Assembly (NCBI GenBank): GCA_036521995.1
Contig: DATDGR010000241.1
Coordinates: 1 to 46,163, forward strand
Origin: Gp13-AA77 sp036521995
GTDB taxonomy: Bacteria; Acidobacteriota; Terriglobia; UBA7540
Length of the DNA stretch: 46,163 bases
Direction of reading: 5' to 3'
Shown here: positions 25,043 through 33,611 of the stretch, one piece after another
Layout: every line of letters starts with the position of its first letter
Position numbering within the stretch: the first letter of the stretch is position 1
The notes under the pieces: model-generated
Told to the model about the DNA's origin: nothing
The model's database searches: none
What the model saw: the letters and a program-made list of their open reading frames with translations, nothing else
Translations under genes and position numbers: made by a program

Positions 25043-25139
25043 TAGCTGTCGACCGGTCTTGACGGCCCTCATCAGTGTCTTGACTGAAGTAGCCAAGACT
25101 CACCCGATCAAGAGAACTTTAGGCCGCCATGTTTGGCAC

Positions 25140-25430
25140 GACCCGGATTTAAGTGCACATTCTTAAAAGCACCCTCCTTCTAACCTGCTGACTACAAATG
25201 AGTTGTACGACGCCACAAAATGATAGTGTACAGCACACTTTTGTTGATTCTAAAGGACATTCCAGCTTTGGGGGTGGGGGGGGTGGGGGGGTATACGGTT
25301 TTTCGAACCCTGGGAGCCTGATTTTGGCTTCCACACGGAGGCTTTGTCTAGAATCTCCAGGCCCGGAACTTCAGGCACGGCTCTGAAAATATCGATACTG
25401 TACACTGTTCAGCCCGGCTGTCAAGGCCTT
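25140..25430 (+). repeat. Complex IS-derived repeat, copy A
   Basis: This 290-bp segment matches 33612-33945 over its whole length, starting at GGATTTAAGTGCACATTC and ending at TGTCAAGGCCTT. It contains a 28-bp box (25244-25271) with GGACATTCCAGCTTTGG, followed by a G-tract of 5+8+7 Gs split by single Ts (25270-25291). AGTGTACAG (25225-25233) and CTGTACACT (25398-25406) are inverted repeats. The box also occurs twice, inverted, at 28.1 kb. Repeated boxes near an end resemble transposase-binding sites of IS21-type elements, but no transposase gene is present. Confidence 0.7.
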
Positions 25431-25479
25431 TCGCGGTAAGACGGTTAATATCGGGTCTTTGAAGTCCCCTCAAGAAATC

Positions 25480-25522
25480 GGCCCGCAAAGCGGGCCACGG
25501 CGTGAGCCGTCGGCATGAGCCG
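25480..25522. repeat. Cluster of three short hairpins
   Basis: GGCCCGC-AAA-GCGGGCC (25480-25496) is followed by ACGGC-GTGA-GCCGT and CGGC-ATGA-GCCG. The last two are near-identical direct copies, and CCACGGC...GCCGTGG can also close over both. It sits between repeat A and fliL, in a 295-bp stretch (25431-25725) without a gene. Confidence 0.45.
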
Positions 25523-25725
25523 TGGGTGTGCGAAGGCCCACTCTTCCCTTAGCGGGCTCTAATGAAGGCCTCTCAGGGCCCACGCTCAGTTCAGATCAGT
25601 ACCCGACATCATAGTACGCCGCTTCTTCGTCGATTCGCGAACTTCATCAAAACAAAGCCACTTCTCTCTTTCCACAGCGTCAGCCTCAAACAAGGTCGCG
25701 GGTCTTTTCCAGTTTGGCTTGAAGT

Positions 25726-26244
25726 TTGCAGCGCACTCGGCCACGTCGCACCAGCCCTTGCGATGACAAAAAACAAGCGGAAAGCACCCCGAAGAAGAGC
25801 CGTTCCGCATCTCGCGCTGTCGTGACTGTGGCGCTCTTGGCTGTCGCCGGGGGAACGTTCATGTTTTTCTCGCGGCGGCACGCCGCGCAGGCTGCGGCGG
25901 TGCAGACGAAATCCGAGGCCGACTCCATCAAATCCGTCTTGCACCTCGAAAGCTTCGTTGTGAACCTCGCCGACCCAGATCAAACGGCCTTTCTCCGGAT
26001 CGGTATTGACCTCGGGGTGGGCCAAACCGGCTCAGGAGGCAATTCCGCGGACAAGAACTCGCCGGTGCTGCCAAAAATTCGAGACTCCATTCTCTCCGTA
26101 CTGACCACCTGGCAATCGGTGGGGCTGCTCGCGCCGGAGGGCAAGATGAAATTGAAAGGGCAGCTTCTGAGTGTGTTGCACGAACAGGTTCCAGAGGTAC
26201 CGGTGAAGGAAGTCTATTTCACCGAGTTCCTGGTCCAACGATAG
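25726..26244 (+). CDS. fliL: FliL-like flagellar basal body-associated protein
   Basis: 172 residues. A Lys/Ser-rich cytoplasmic start (KKQAESTPKKSRS) precedes one membrane helix (VVTVALLAVAGGTFMFF) and a periplasmic domain with LHLESFVVNLADPDQTAFLRIGI and the family ending VPVKEVYFTEFLVQR. FliL associates with the stator and MS ring. The reading frame is intact, but the region around it is a decayed cluster. Start uncertain: the ATG at 25726 has no clear Shine-Dalgarno and the residues before DDKKQ look non-family. Confidence 0.8.
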   Translation: MQRTRPRRTSPCDDKKQAESTPKKSRSASRAVVTVALLAVAGGTFMFFSRRHAAQAAAVQTKSEADSIKSVLHLESFVVNLADPDQTAFLRIGIDLGVGQTGSGGNSADKNSPVLPKIRDSILSVLTTWQSVGLLAPEGKMKLKGQLLSVLHEQVPEVPVKEVYFTEFLVQR

Positions 26245-26247
26245 GGA

Positions 26248-26538
26248 ATGGAAGAACGAGTCAATCCGTCAGCCGAGACTGGGTCGAAGCCAGAGTGGCT
26301 CGCAACCTCGCAAGAGCGCTGGGCGTCCGTTAGCACATTGCCGTGTGTGCTGAGCGTCGACTTGCCAACTCCGATTACGGTTGGAGATGTGCTCGATCTT
26401 GAAGTGGGATCGGTGATCAGGTCGCATCATTCTCCAACTAACCCGGTGCCCGTTTGGGTCAATGGTGTGATCATTGGCCAGGCTGAATTTGACGTGGCCG
26501 GCAGGCAACTGGCCGTCCGAATCACCGAGGTCCACTGA
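26248..26538 (+). CDS. fliN: FliN/SpoA-domain flagellar switch protein, short
   Basis: 96 residues, 3 nt after fliL. One SpoA (surface presentation of antigens) domain: LPCVLSVDLPTPITVGDVLDLEVGS, PVPVWVNGVIIGQAEFDVAG, ending LAVRITEVH. It matches the C-ring protein FliN. The N-terminal segment is short. Another FliN-like piece lies at 27448-27803, so the cluster once held two such genes or was rearranged. Confidence 0.75.
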   Translation: MEERVNPSAETGSKPEWLATSQERWASVSTLPCVLSVDLPTPITVGDVLDLEVGSVIRSHHSPTNPVPVWVNGVIIGQAEFDVAGRQLAVRITEVH

Positions 26539-26548
26539 GGGTCACATT

Positions 26549-26842
26549 ATGAGCGCTCGAGGCAGAAGGATTACGCCCATGAAGCCAATGTCTCTGGTCG
26601 CGGGACTTCGGACCGCCCTGAGGTATTTTCTGAGCCTGGGGCAGAAGCTCTCGGTGCAGAGGAAGAACGACATTCATCTTTGTGAGACCCTTTCCCTCGG
26701 AGAGAAGAGGTTCCTGGCTGTCGTGCTGGTGGAGCAGCAGAAGTTTCTAGTTGGAGGGGCCGGAAACTCGATCAATCTGCTGGCTAAGCTTCCCAGCGGG
26801 TCATCCCGGGGGCAGCTCAAAGATGAGGTACACCTTCTTTGA
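26549..26842 (+). CDS. fliO: FliO-like flagellar export-gate assembly protein
   Basis: 97 residues. The core segment LSLGEKRFLAVVLVEQQKFLVGG and GNSINLLAKLP is the conserved FliO soluble motif. The membrane helix expected before it is poor: LVAGLRTALRYFLSLGQKL is only weakly hydrophobic, so the protein may be damaged. It starts 11 nt after the fliN stop and its own stop overlaps the fliP start codon. FliO normally helps FliP assemble. Confidence 0.65.
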   Translation: MSARGRRITPMKPMSLVAGLRTALRYFLSLGQKLSVQRKNDIHLCETLSLGEKRFLAVVLVEQQKFLVGGAGNSINLLAKLPSGSSRGQLKDEVHLL

Positions 26843-27447
26843 AGGTCTGGGTGAAGCCGGCTATCACGAACGTGGTCCAATTGCTCCGCGCAAAAAGGTG
26901 GGGGAAATTGGCTTTGCTCCTTGGAGTTTGGACGGGAGCAACCGGATGCGCCTCGGCCGGGCCTCCACCTGGCCTGACGACCGCGGGAGGGTTTCCTCTG
27001 CCCGGCATCGCCGGCGGGAGCACCCAGGTCACGTGGACGATTCTCGTCCTGCTGACCGTGCTTACGTTGATCCCCGCGATGCTGGTGGCGATCACGCCGT
27101 TCGCTCGTATTCTTATCGTCTTTCATTTTCTTCGCCAAGCGCTCGGGACCCAGACCGTCCCTACCAACCAGACTCTGATCGGTCTGGCTTTGTTCCTCAC
27201 CTATTTCGTCATGCAGCCCGTCGGCACGCAGGTGTATGACACCGCCATCGCTCCGCCGCAAAAGGGTTCGATCACGGCGATGCAAGCTGCGGACTTGAGT
27301 GCCAAGCCGCTTCGGGCTTTCATGTTGAAGTTCACGCGCGAGCAAGACCTAGCCTTGTTCTTGGAGCTGGCAAAATCACCGCGTCCCCGGAATTCGGACG
27401 ACCTGCCGATGCGCGTGGTGGTTCCAGCCTATATGATCTCGGAGCTC
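26839..27447 (+). pseudogene. fliP: FliP, C-terminally truncated
   Basis: The frame starts at a TTG overlapping the fliO stop. It has a signal peptide (LALLLGVWTGATGCASAG), the first FliP helix TILVLLTVLTLIPAMLVAIT, PFARILIVFHFLRQALGTQ, a second helix GLALFLTYFVMQP, the periplasmic segment KPLRAFMLKFTREQDLALF, and ends at VVPAYMISEL. In intact FliP this is followed by KTAF and two more membrane helices, about 55-60 residues. Here the homology stops at 27447. The frame runs on for 38 unrelated residues to a stop at 27561, through an out-of-frame fliN segment. A deletion fused the two genes. The export gate cannot be functional. Confidence 0.85.
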
Positions 27448-27803
27448 AACTTAGCCCTGAACTCAGCGCCTCTCTCGAATCTGTCGAAGCTACAGGTGCA
27501 GAGACTAAGACGCGGGCGCTGTCGAGCCGAGGCCACCGTGAACCGAACCTTGACTTTTTGAGGGACATTGAACTGAACGTCACCCTGCACTTTGGTAAGC
27601 GGAATGTGCTGCTGAGTGACGTTCTCGAGATCAGCCCGGGTGCCGTTCTCGAACTCGACCAACAGGTTCAAGAGCCGGTTGAACTTCTGGTGGGAAAGAA
27701 GGTCATTGCCCGCGGCGAGGTGGTCGTCGTGGAAGGGAATTACGGCCTGCGAGTCACTGAGGTCGTCAGCCCCGTCGAACGCATGGAATTGCTTCGAGAC
27801 TAA
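27448..27803 (+). pseudogene. FliN-like remnant fused behind truncated fliP
   Basis: In the frame ending at 27803 the sequence reads LSPELSASLESVEATGAETK, then FLRDIELNVTLHFGKRNVLL, SPGAVLELDQQVQEPVELLVG and EGNYGLRVTEVV. This is the SpoA domain of FliN, almost complete at its C-terminus. It has no start codon of its own upstream of an in-frame TTG at 27555, and it is in a different frame from fliP. I read it as the 3' part of a fliN gene joined to fliP by deletion. A short product from an internal start is possible. Confidence 0.75.
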
Positions 27804-27837
27804 TAGGTTGATAGAGGCCAGGGAACCCCCTGATAGG

Positions 27838-27872
27838 ACAGTGCCGTCCCCTAGAATTCCCGAATTCCCCAA
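27838..27872. repeat. Diverged copy of the MITE right end
   Basis: Reads GCCGTCCCCTAGAATTCCCG then AATTCCCC, similar to the right ends at 18027-18062 and 22196-22228. It directly follows the fliN remnant. No matching left end is seen nearby. Confidence 0.4.
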
Positions 27873-27902
27873 ATCTAATTAGCCTTCCCGTCGGACACAC
27901 TC

Positions 27903-28040
27903 CTACTCCCGGTTCCCGAAGCTCGAGGTTTCCCCAAATGACACCAGAACCCGATCAAGGATTTCCTTGACAATGGCCGGATCTGCATCCAGAATGGCGG
28001 ATAGTTGGCTTGGTCGGGAGGGAAGGCGCAGGGGCTGTGA
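27903..28040 (-). other. Orphan open stretch, possible gene fragment
   Basis: Between two stops the minus strand reads LPSRPSQLSAILDADPAIVK then EILDRVLVSFGETSSF. It looks like the end of a helical protein, but I do not recognise it. No start codon or Shine-Dalgarno is evident. It lies between the MITE end and repeat C. Confidence 0.2.
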
Positions 28041-28080
28041 CTAGTCAACATCTCTAGGCTAAATCAGCCCGCCGGCGGCG

Positions 28081-28218
28081 AAAAAAGGTACCCCCCCACC
28101 CCCTAAATGCCAAAGCTGGAATGTGACTTAGAATCAACAACATAATCAAAAAAGGGGGCTGGGCCAAAGCTGGAATGTCCTTTAGAATCAATAAGAACGG
28201 GGCTACACCCAAAGCTGG
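28081..28218 (-). repeat. Complex IS-derived repeat, copy C (truncated, inverted)
   Basis: On the minus strand it reproduces the core of copy B: one box with GGACATTCCAGCTTTGG (28164-28193), a spacer ending ATTATGTTGT, a second box with TCACATTCCAGCTTTGG (28110-28139), then a G-rich run and GTACC-TTTTTT. The outer parts of copies A and B are missing. A partial third box (CAGCTTTGGG) lies at 28209-28218. Confidence 0.7.
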
Positions 28219-28335
28219 GACCAACCCGCGCCCGCGACGGCGAGTCAAGCCGTTTGGAATCAGTGATATACAGGCAGCCGAGGGGTTTCTCAACACTTCC
28301 GGTGAGATCGGAGCGGCCGGAGAGGAGCAACATCG

Positions 28336-29361
28336 GTGAAGGGACTAGTCAAGAGCACGACTCAGCCCGGTCTGTGGCTGGAAGAGGTGGACGTACCAAC
28401 GATCGGGATCAACGACGTGCTTATTCGAGTGCGTCGCACAGGCATCTGCGGCACTGACCTCCACATTTACAAGTGGGACGATTGGGCACAAAACACGATT
28501 CCAGTGCCCTTGGTGATCGGGCACGAGTTTGTCGGCGAAATCGTCGAAGTAGGCTCGAATGTTGTCGATTTCTACCGGGGTGACATTGTCAGCGGTGAGG
28601 GACATGTGGTCTGCGGTCGTTGCCGCAACTGCCTCGCGGGCCGGCGGCACCTTTGCGCGAGAACACAGGGTGTTGGCGTGAATCGTCCGGGTGCCTTCGC
28701 GGAATATATCGCTCTGCCCATGACCAATGTCTGGCGACATCACCCATCCGTCGCGCTGGACGTGGCGGCGATTTTTGACCCGTTCGGTAATGCCGTACAC
28801 ACCGCCTTATCATTTCCCGTGCTTGGCGAGGACGTGTTGATTACCGGATCAGGCCCCATCGGCCTCATGGCGGCCGCCGTGGCGCGCCACGCCGGAGCGC
28901 GCTTTGTGGTCATCACGGATGTCAATCCACATCGCCTGGAGATCGCGAAGAAGATGGGCGTTACGGTTGCGCTCAACGTCCGGGAAGGAACACTGGCAGA
29001 AGTACAGAAGAAGCTCGGCATGGCTGAAGGCTTTGACGTCGGCCTCGAGATGTCCGGCAACCCGACCGCCTTTCGCGACATGCTCTCAAACATGAGCCAC
29101 GGAGCAAAGATTGCGATGCTCGGCATTCCTGAAGGCGAGATGCCAATCGATTGGCGAACGGTGGTTTTTAACATGCTCACGATCAAAGGCATCTACGGGC
29201 GCGAGATGTATGAAACATGGTACAAGATGACGGTGATGCTGCAATCCGGGCTGGACATCAGTCCAGTGATCACCCATCGCTTTCACTACCAGGAATTTCA
29301 GAAAGCCTTCGAACTTATGAACGCGGGTCAGACCGGCAAGGTTGTTCTCGACTGGAATTAA
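28336..29361 (+). CDS. tdh: L-threonine 3-dehydrogenase
   Basis: 341 residues of the zinc-dependent alcohol dehydrogenase superfamily. It starts at GTG with GGAGAGGAG 7-9 nt upstream. Catalytic zinc ligands lie in GICGTDLHIY and GHEFVGEIV, and the structural zinc site is CGRCRNCLAGRRHLC. The NAD-binding loop is ITGSGPIGLMAAAVARHAGA with VITDVNPHRLEIAKKMG after it. The length and the whole pattern match E. coli Tdh, which oxidises threonine to 2-amino-3-ketobutyrate. kbl, its usual partner, is not adjacent. Confidence 0.93.
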   Translation: MKGLVKSTTQPGLWLEEVDVPTIGINDVLIRVRRTGICGTDLHIYKWDDWAQNTIPVPLVIGHEFVGEIVEVGSNVVDFYRGDIVSGEGHVVCGRCRNCLAGRRHLCARTQGVGVNRPGAFAEYIALPMTNVWRHHPSVALDVAAIFDPFGNAVHTALSFPVLGEDVLITGSGPIGLMAAAVARHAGARFVVITDVNPHRLEIAKKMGVTVALNVREGTLAEVQKKLGMAEGFDVGLEMSGNPTAFRDMLSNMSHGAKIAMLGIPEGEMPIDWRTVVFNMLTIKGIYGREMYETWYKMTVMLQSGLDISPVITHRFHYQEFQKAFELMNAGQTGKVVLDWN

Positions 29362-29447
29362 CGCTGGGCTCGTACCTCGATCTCGATCGAATCGACAAAG
29401 CGAACCGCCAGCCACAGCGCGCGCAAGATCATTGAATGACACCCAGC

Positions 29448-29936
29448 CTAACGTAACGACCTATCGGATCGCTTCGCGGCGAGGAGCTTCTCCTCCAGTC
29501 GCGTGACAAGCTCGGCCTGGGCCGGATTGATCTTCTTCCGGGCTTCTTCCACCCCGAAGAATTCCGCCCGGTCAACTTCCGGGAACTCACGCTGCTTGCC
29601 GGAGCGGGGCGGCCACTCCATCGAAAAGGAGACGCTCTTGATCGATCTCGGATCGCAGTCGCCTTCAAACGCCCAAGCGCGTACAATCTTGCCGCTTTTT
29701 TGGGTGATCGTACCCAGGGAATTGAATTCGCCTGAAGGTGCAAAACCCAGTTCCTCCTCAAATTCTCGCTGGGCGGCCGCGAGCTGGTCTTCGCCGGGCT
29801 CGACTTCTCCCTTGGGGATGGTCCAGGCGCCGGAGTCCTTCTTGGCCCAGATCGGTCCGCCGGGGTGAGCCAGCAGAACCTGGAGCACGCCGTCCCGAAC
29901 GCGGTACATCAGCAGGCCTGCGCTCAGCTTTGGCAT
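29448..29936 (-). CDS. NUDIX hydrolase
   Basis: 162 residues. The Nudix box is complete: GEVEPGEDQLAAAQREFEEE followed by LGF, fitting GX5EX7REUXEEXGU. The N-terminus MPKLSAGLLMYRVRDGVLQVL and WTIPKGEV are typical of the small diadenosine-polyphosphate/NTP pyrophosphohydrolase group. The C-terminus has a KINPAQAELVTRLEEKL helix. It is convergent with tdh. Exact substrate is not predictable. Confidence 0.93.
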   Translation of the reverse strand: MPKLSAGLLMYRVRDGVLQVLLAHPGGPIWAKKDSGAWTIPKGEVEPGEDQLAAAQREFEEELGFAPSGEFNSLGTITQKSGKIVRAWAFEGDCDPRSIKSVSFSMEWPPRSGKQREFPEVDRAEFFGVEEARKKINPAQAELVTRLEEKLLAAKRSDRSLR

Positions 29937-30133
29937 GAGGAGAAAGTGTAGCGCACAACGAAACCTGGGGCGAGGGGCTACCCGTAGGATCTCTGGCGGC
30001 GCATCAGAACGACGGCCGGATGCCCTTATTGACAGCGGAATAAAGTGGAGCGCCGGGAGCAGGACTCGTAACGCCCGTGGCGGAGGCGTTGAGGCCCGCC
30101 CGATGCGACCTTGGCCCGGTGAACTCTTCCGCG

Positions 30134-33100
30134 TTACTTCCCGACCCCTGCGAGGCTGACGTTCTGCGGGCTGCCGCCGCCATTGTCCGTGATGGAGAGT
30201 GTAGCTGCCCGCTTGCCGGTTGCCGCCGGCGTGAAGGTCAAGGTGATCGTGCAGGACTGGCCGCCGCTCAGGACCGAGCCACAGGTATTGTTCTGCTGGG
30301 CAAAGTCGCCCCTGTTCGCTCCGCTGAGCGCGATGGAGCTGATGCTGATTGAGGCAGTGCCGACGTTGCCGATTCGGACGGTCTTGGGCGCACTGGTCGT
30401 GCCCACCGTCACGGTACCGAACATTAGACTAGCCGGAGTCAGCACAACCGCCGTACCGGTCCCGCTGAGCGGGACCGCTTGAGGGCTGCCGGCGGCGTTG
30501 TCTGCCACCGAAATGGCGGACTTCCGCGTACCGATGCCCGTGGGTTTGAAGGTCACCGTGATGGTACAGCTCGCTCCCGCGGCGACGGTCGAGCTGCAAG
30601 TGTTGGTCTGGGTGAAGTCGGTTGAATTCCCGCTGGAAATGGTGATGCCGGTGATGTTGAGGGTGCCATTTCCGATGTTGGTCAAAGTAACGTTCTGGGT
30701 TGCGCTGGGCATTCCCACAACCGTGATGGGGAAGGTGAGGGTAGTGGGCGAGAACTGCACCTTCGGGTTACCGTTGCTGTTCACCGTCTGGGTCAGAGGC
30801 GGTGCCACGTTCGTGTTGAAATTGGTATCGCCCGAGTAGAGGGTGTTAATGGTGTGAGTTCCCTGACTGAGGGTGGAAATGGTGACGGAGGCCGATCCGG
30901 CGGTGATGGTTCCGGCGCCGAGCTGGGTGGCCCCGTCGAAGAAGGTGACCGTTCCGGTAGGCGCTGGCTGGCCGAAGATGCTCAGGCTCGCTGCCACCGT
31001 GGTGGTGAATGTGACCGGTTGGCCTGAGTTGGAGGGATTTTGTGAACTGGTGGTGGCCAGCAGAGTGCCTCGGGTATTCAGCAACACGCTCACGGCATCG
31101 CTACCCAGGTCCGCCGTAGCCAAATCGACCGCCCCGTCAGCGTTGAAGTCACTCGCCACCACTGCGTAGGCAGAGGGGCCAGTCGAGTAGTCGAGGTGGG
31201 CTTGAAAGGTGCCGTCCCCGTTGCCCAGCAGGACGCTCGCGGCATTGCTGACGTTGTCGGCCACCACCAAGTCCACCTTCGAGTCTGCGTTAAAGTCTGC
31301 CACCGCCACCGAATACGGACCCACGGCTGTGCTGTAGTCCACATGAGTCTGGAAGGTGCCGTTGCCGTTGCCGATCAGCACGCTGACCGTGGAGGCGCCG
31401 GCGTTTGCGACGGCCAGGTCAAGCTCTTGGTCCCCGTTGAAATCGCCGACCGCGACTGAGACGGGAGTGGTTCCGGTAGCGTAGTCAACGTGGGTCTGGA
31501 AGGTGCCATTGCCATTGCCCAGCAGGATGCTCACGGTGTTTCCGGTGGCGTTCGTCACGGCCAAGTCCAGTTTGCCGTCGCCGTTGAAGTCTCCCACCGC
31601 CACCGAACGCGGGCCGCTTCCGGTCGCATAGTCCACATGGGCCTGGAAGGTACCGTCGCCGTTCCCGAGCAGAATGCTCACGGTGTTAGCGTTAAGATTC
31701 GCCACCGCCACATCCAGCTTCTGGTCGCCGTTGAAATCTCCCACCGCCACGGAGATGGGCGTGGTTCCGGTGGCGTAGTCCACATGGGTCTGGAAGGTGC
31801 CGTTCCCCTTGCCGAGCAGCACGCTGATTGTGCTGGCGCTTTCGTTCGCGGTCACCAGATCCAGCTTGCCATCACGGTTGAAATCTCCAGCGGCTACGGA
31901 GAAGGGATTGTTGCCGGTGGCGTAGTCCACATGAGGAGCGAAGGAACCATTTCCGGTTTCGAGCAGTACGCTGACCGTGTCGCTGCCGTTGTTTGCCACC
32001 ACTAGATCCGGCTTGCCGTCCCCGTTAAAGTCGGCGGACGCGACCGCAAGTGGGGTCTGGCCGGTCCCGTAGTCCAGACGAGCCTGCAAGGTGCCGTCTC
32101 CGTTCCCGAGCAAGACGCTCAGGCTATTGCTGGTACCGTTGGCCGCCACCAAGTCCAGCTTGCCGTCACCGTTGACGTCACCGGCCGCGATCGACAAGGG
32201 CTGGGTTCCGGTACCATAGTTCACGGGGGACCGCAACGTTCCGTTCCCGTTGCCAAGCAGCACGCTGAGATTGTAGCCCAAGCTGTTCGCCACCACGACG
32301 CCTGCCGTACCATTCAGGTTCACAATAAGGGCTGAATAAGGGCTGTTGCCGGCCGCGAAGTCCGTGTGCGTCTGCAGGGTGCCCGTGCCGCTCCCAAGCA
32401 GCACGCTGACCGTGTCGCTGAGGCTGTTGCTCGTCACTACATCCTGCGTGCTGTCGCCGTTCAGGTCCCCGACTGCGACGGAGACAGGTTCGATTCCGGT
32501 AGCGTAGTCGGTGTGCCCCTCGAAAGTGCCGTTCCCGTTCCCGAGCAGCACGCTGACCGTGTTGGCCGCGTAATTCGCCGTCACCAAGTCCAGATTGTTA
32601 TCCCCATTAAGTTTCGCAACCGCTACGGAGACGGGTTCGGTTCCAGTTGCATACTCGGTGTGAGCCTGCAGAGTGCCATCGCCATTGCCCAGCAGTACGC
32701 TCACCGCGTTGGCGCCGGCGTCGGCCGTGACCACGTCCAGCTTGCCGTCGCCATTGAAGTCGCCGACCGCAATCGACAACGGGGCGGCGGCCGTCGGATA
32801 GGCCGTCATCGCCTGAAAAGTGCCGTCGCCGTTCCCGAGCAGGATGCCCACCGTGTCGTCCACGTAGTTCGCGACGGCCAGATCGAGCTTGCCGTCGCCA
32901 TTGAAGTCCCCGACGGCCACGGAGACAGGCTGGGCTCCGGTAGCATAGTCCACATAGGGCTGGAAGGTACCGTCTCCGTTGCCGAGCATCACGCTCACCT
33001 GGCTGCTGAACGCGCTCGTGACCACGGCGTCGAGCTTGCCGTCACCGTTAAAGTCTCCTACTGCCACTGAGAATGGATTCTCGTCGGTGGCGTACGAAGG

Positions 33101-33184
33101 CGCCTCCAGGAACCCCTGCGCACGCGCAACGACAGCGGCGGCGATGAGATACAGTGCAACCAGCAGAGATCGGCGTACGAACAT
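30134..33184 (-). CDS. Secreted FG-GAP/VCBS-repeat protein with Ig-like and ASPM/HYDIN-like C-terminal domains
   Basis: About 1016 residues from the ATG at 33184, chosen because a signal peptide follows at once (MFVRRSLLVALYLIAAAVVARAQ with AQG cleavage). The frame is open 38 codons further up without family features. Fourteen tandem repeats of about 47-49 residues follow, each with a Ca-binding DFNGDGKLD loop and LLGNGDGTF, forming a beta-propeller or two. Then comes a Big-type Ig domain (TGTVTFFDGATQLG) and two abnormal-spindle-like domains (each with LTFG/LMFG-type start and CTITVTF or CTITLTF). Cell-surface or extracellular binding is likely. The DNA is a strong 147-bp tandem repeat. Confidence 0.92.
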   Translation of the reverse strand: MFVRRSLLVALYLIAAAVVARAQGFLEAPSYATDENPFSVAVGDFNGDGKLDAVVTSAFSSQVSVMLGNGDGTFQPYVDYATGAQPVSVAVGDFNGDGKLDLAVANYVDDTVGILLGNGDGTFQAMTAYPTAAAPLSIAVGDFNGDGKLDVVTADAGANAVSVLLGNGDGTLQAHTEYATGTEPVSVAVAKLNGDNNLDLVTANYAANTVSVLLGNGNGTFEGHTDYATGIEPVSVAVGDLNGDSTQDVVTSNSLSDTVSVLLGSGTGTLQTHTDFAAGNSPYSALIVNLNGTAGVVVANSLGYNLSVLLGNGNGTLRSPVNYGTGTQPLSIAAGDVNGDGKLDLVAANGTSNSLSVLLGNGDGTLQARLDYGTGQTPLAVASADFNGDGKPDLVVANNGSDTVSVLLETGNGSFAPHVDYATGNNPFSVAAGDFNRDGKLDLVTANESASTISVLLGKGNGTFQTHVDYATGTTPISVAVGDFNGDQKLDVAVANLNANTVSILLGNGDGTFQAHVDYATGSGPRSVAVGDFNGDGKLDLAVTNATGNTVSILLGNGNGTFQTHVDYATGTTPVSVAVGDFNGDQELDLAVANAGASTVSVLIGNGNGTFQTHVDYSTAVGPYSVAVADFNADSKVDLVVADNVSNAASVLLGNGDGTFQAHLDYSTGPSAYAVVASDFNADGAVDLATADLGSDAVSVLLNTRGTLLATTSSQNPSNSGQPVTFTTTVAASLSIFGQPAPTGTVTFFDGATQLGAGTITAGSASVTISTLSQGTHTINTLYSGDTNFNTNVAPPLTQTVNSNGNPKVQFSPTTLTFPITVVGMPSATQNVTLTNIGNGTLNITGITISSGNSTDFTQTNTCSSTVAAGASCTITVTFKPTGIGTRKSAISVADNAAGSPQAVPLSGTGTAVVLTPASLMFGTVTVGTTSAPKTVRIGNVGTASISISSIALSGANRGDFAQQNNTCGSVLSGGQSCTITLTFTPAATGKRAATLSITDNGGGSPQNVSLAGVGK

Positions 33185-33611
33185 TTGTCCCCCAGATCTG
33201 GCATCCTGCCAGGGCGAATTTACCCAATTCAGGCGGCAGTGATTGTACGCAGGGATCTGAGTCTTGTAAATGGGCTTAGAGACTTTCGTGCTACCCAATT
33301 AGTTAAAGAGATCGCAGACGTGCGCGCCGCGGTCAGGCTATGTGCCGCTGAGAATCAATACCTTGCTGGATAGGCGGAGCCGCTGACGGTTTCGAAGACG
33401 CTGCTTGCACTTGGGGTTTGAGCTAAAAGGAGTCCCAGTGGCTTCCCTCTCTGACCTACAGAAGTCCCGCGCTTGCCTAAGCCGGCAGCGCCGGAGTTCG
33501 CCCCTCGCTCTCAAGTCGATGGAGTTCCAAACCTGGCGTCGTGTCTCCGAAGTTCGTTCACGAAATCCTCGGGATTTGCCTGCTCGTCCTGGTTGCAGTC
33601 CCACTTGGCTT
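33185..33611. other. Gene-free stretch with a possible coding remnant
   Basis: Nothing firm is recognised. Directly before repeat B one plus-strand frame (about 33541-33612) reads SPKFVHEILGICLLVLVAVP, like a first membrane helix, and is cut off by the repeat. It lacks a start codon and I cannot assign it. Confidence 0.25.
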
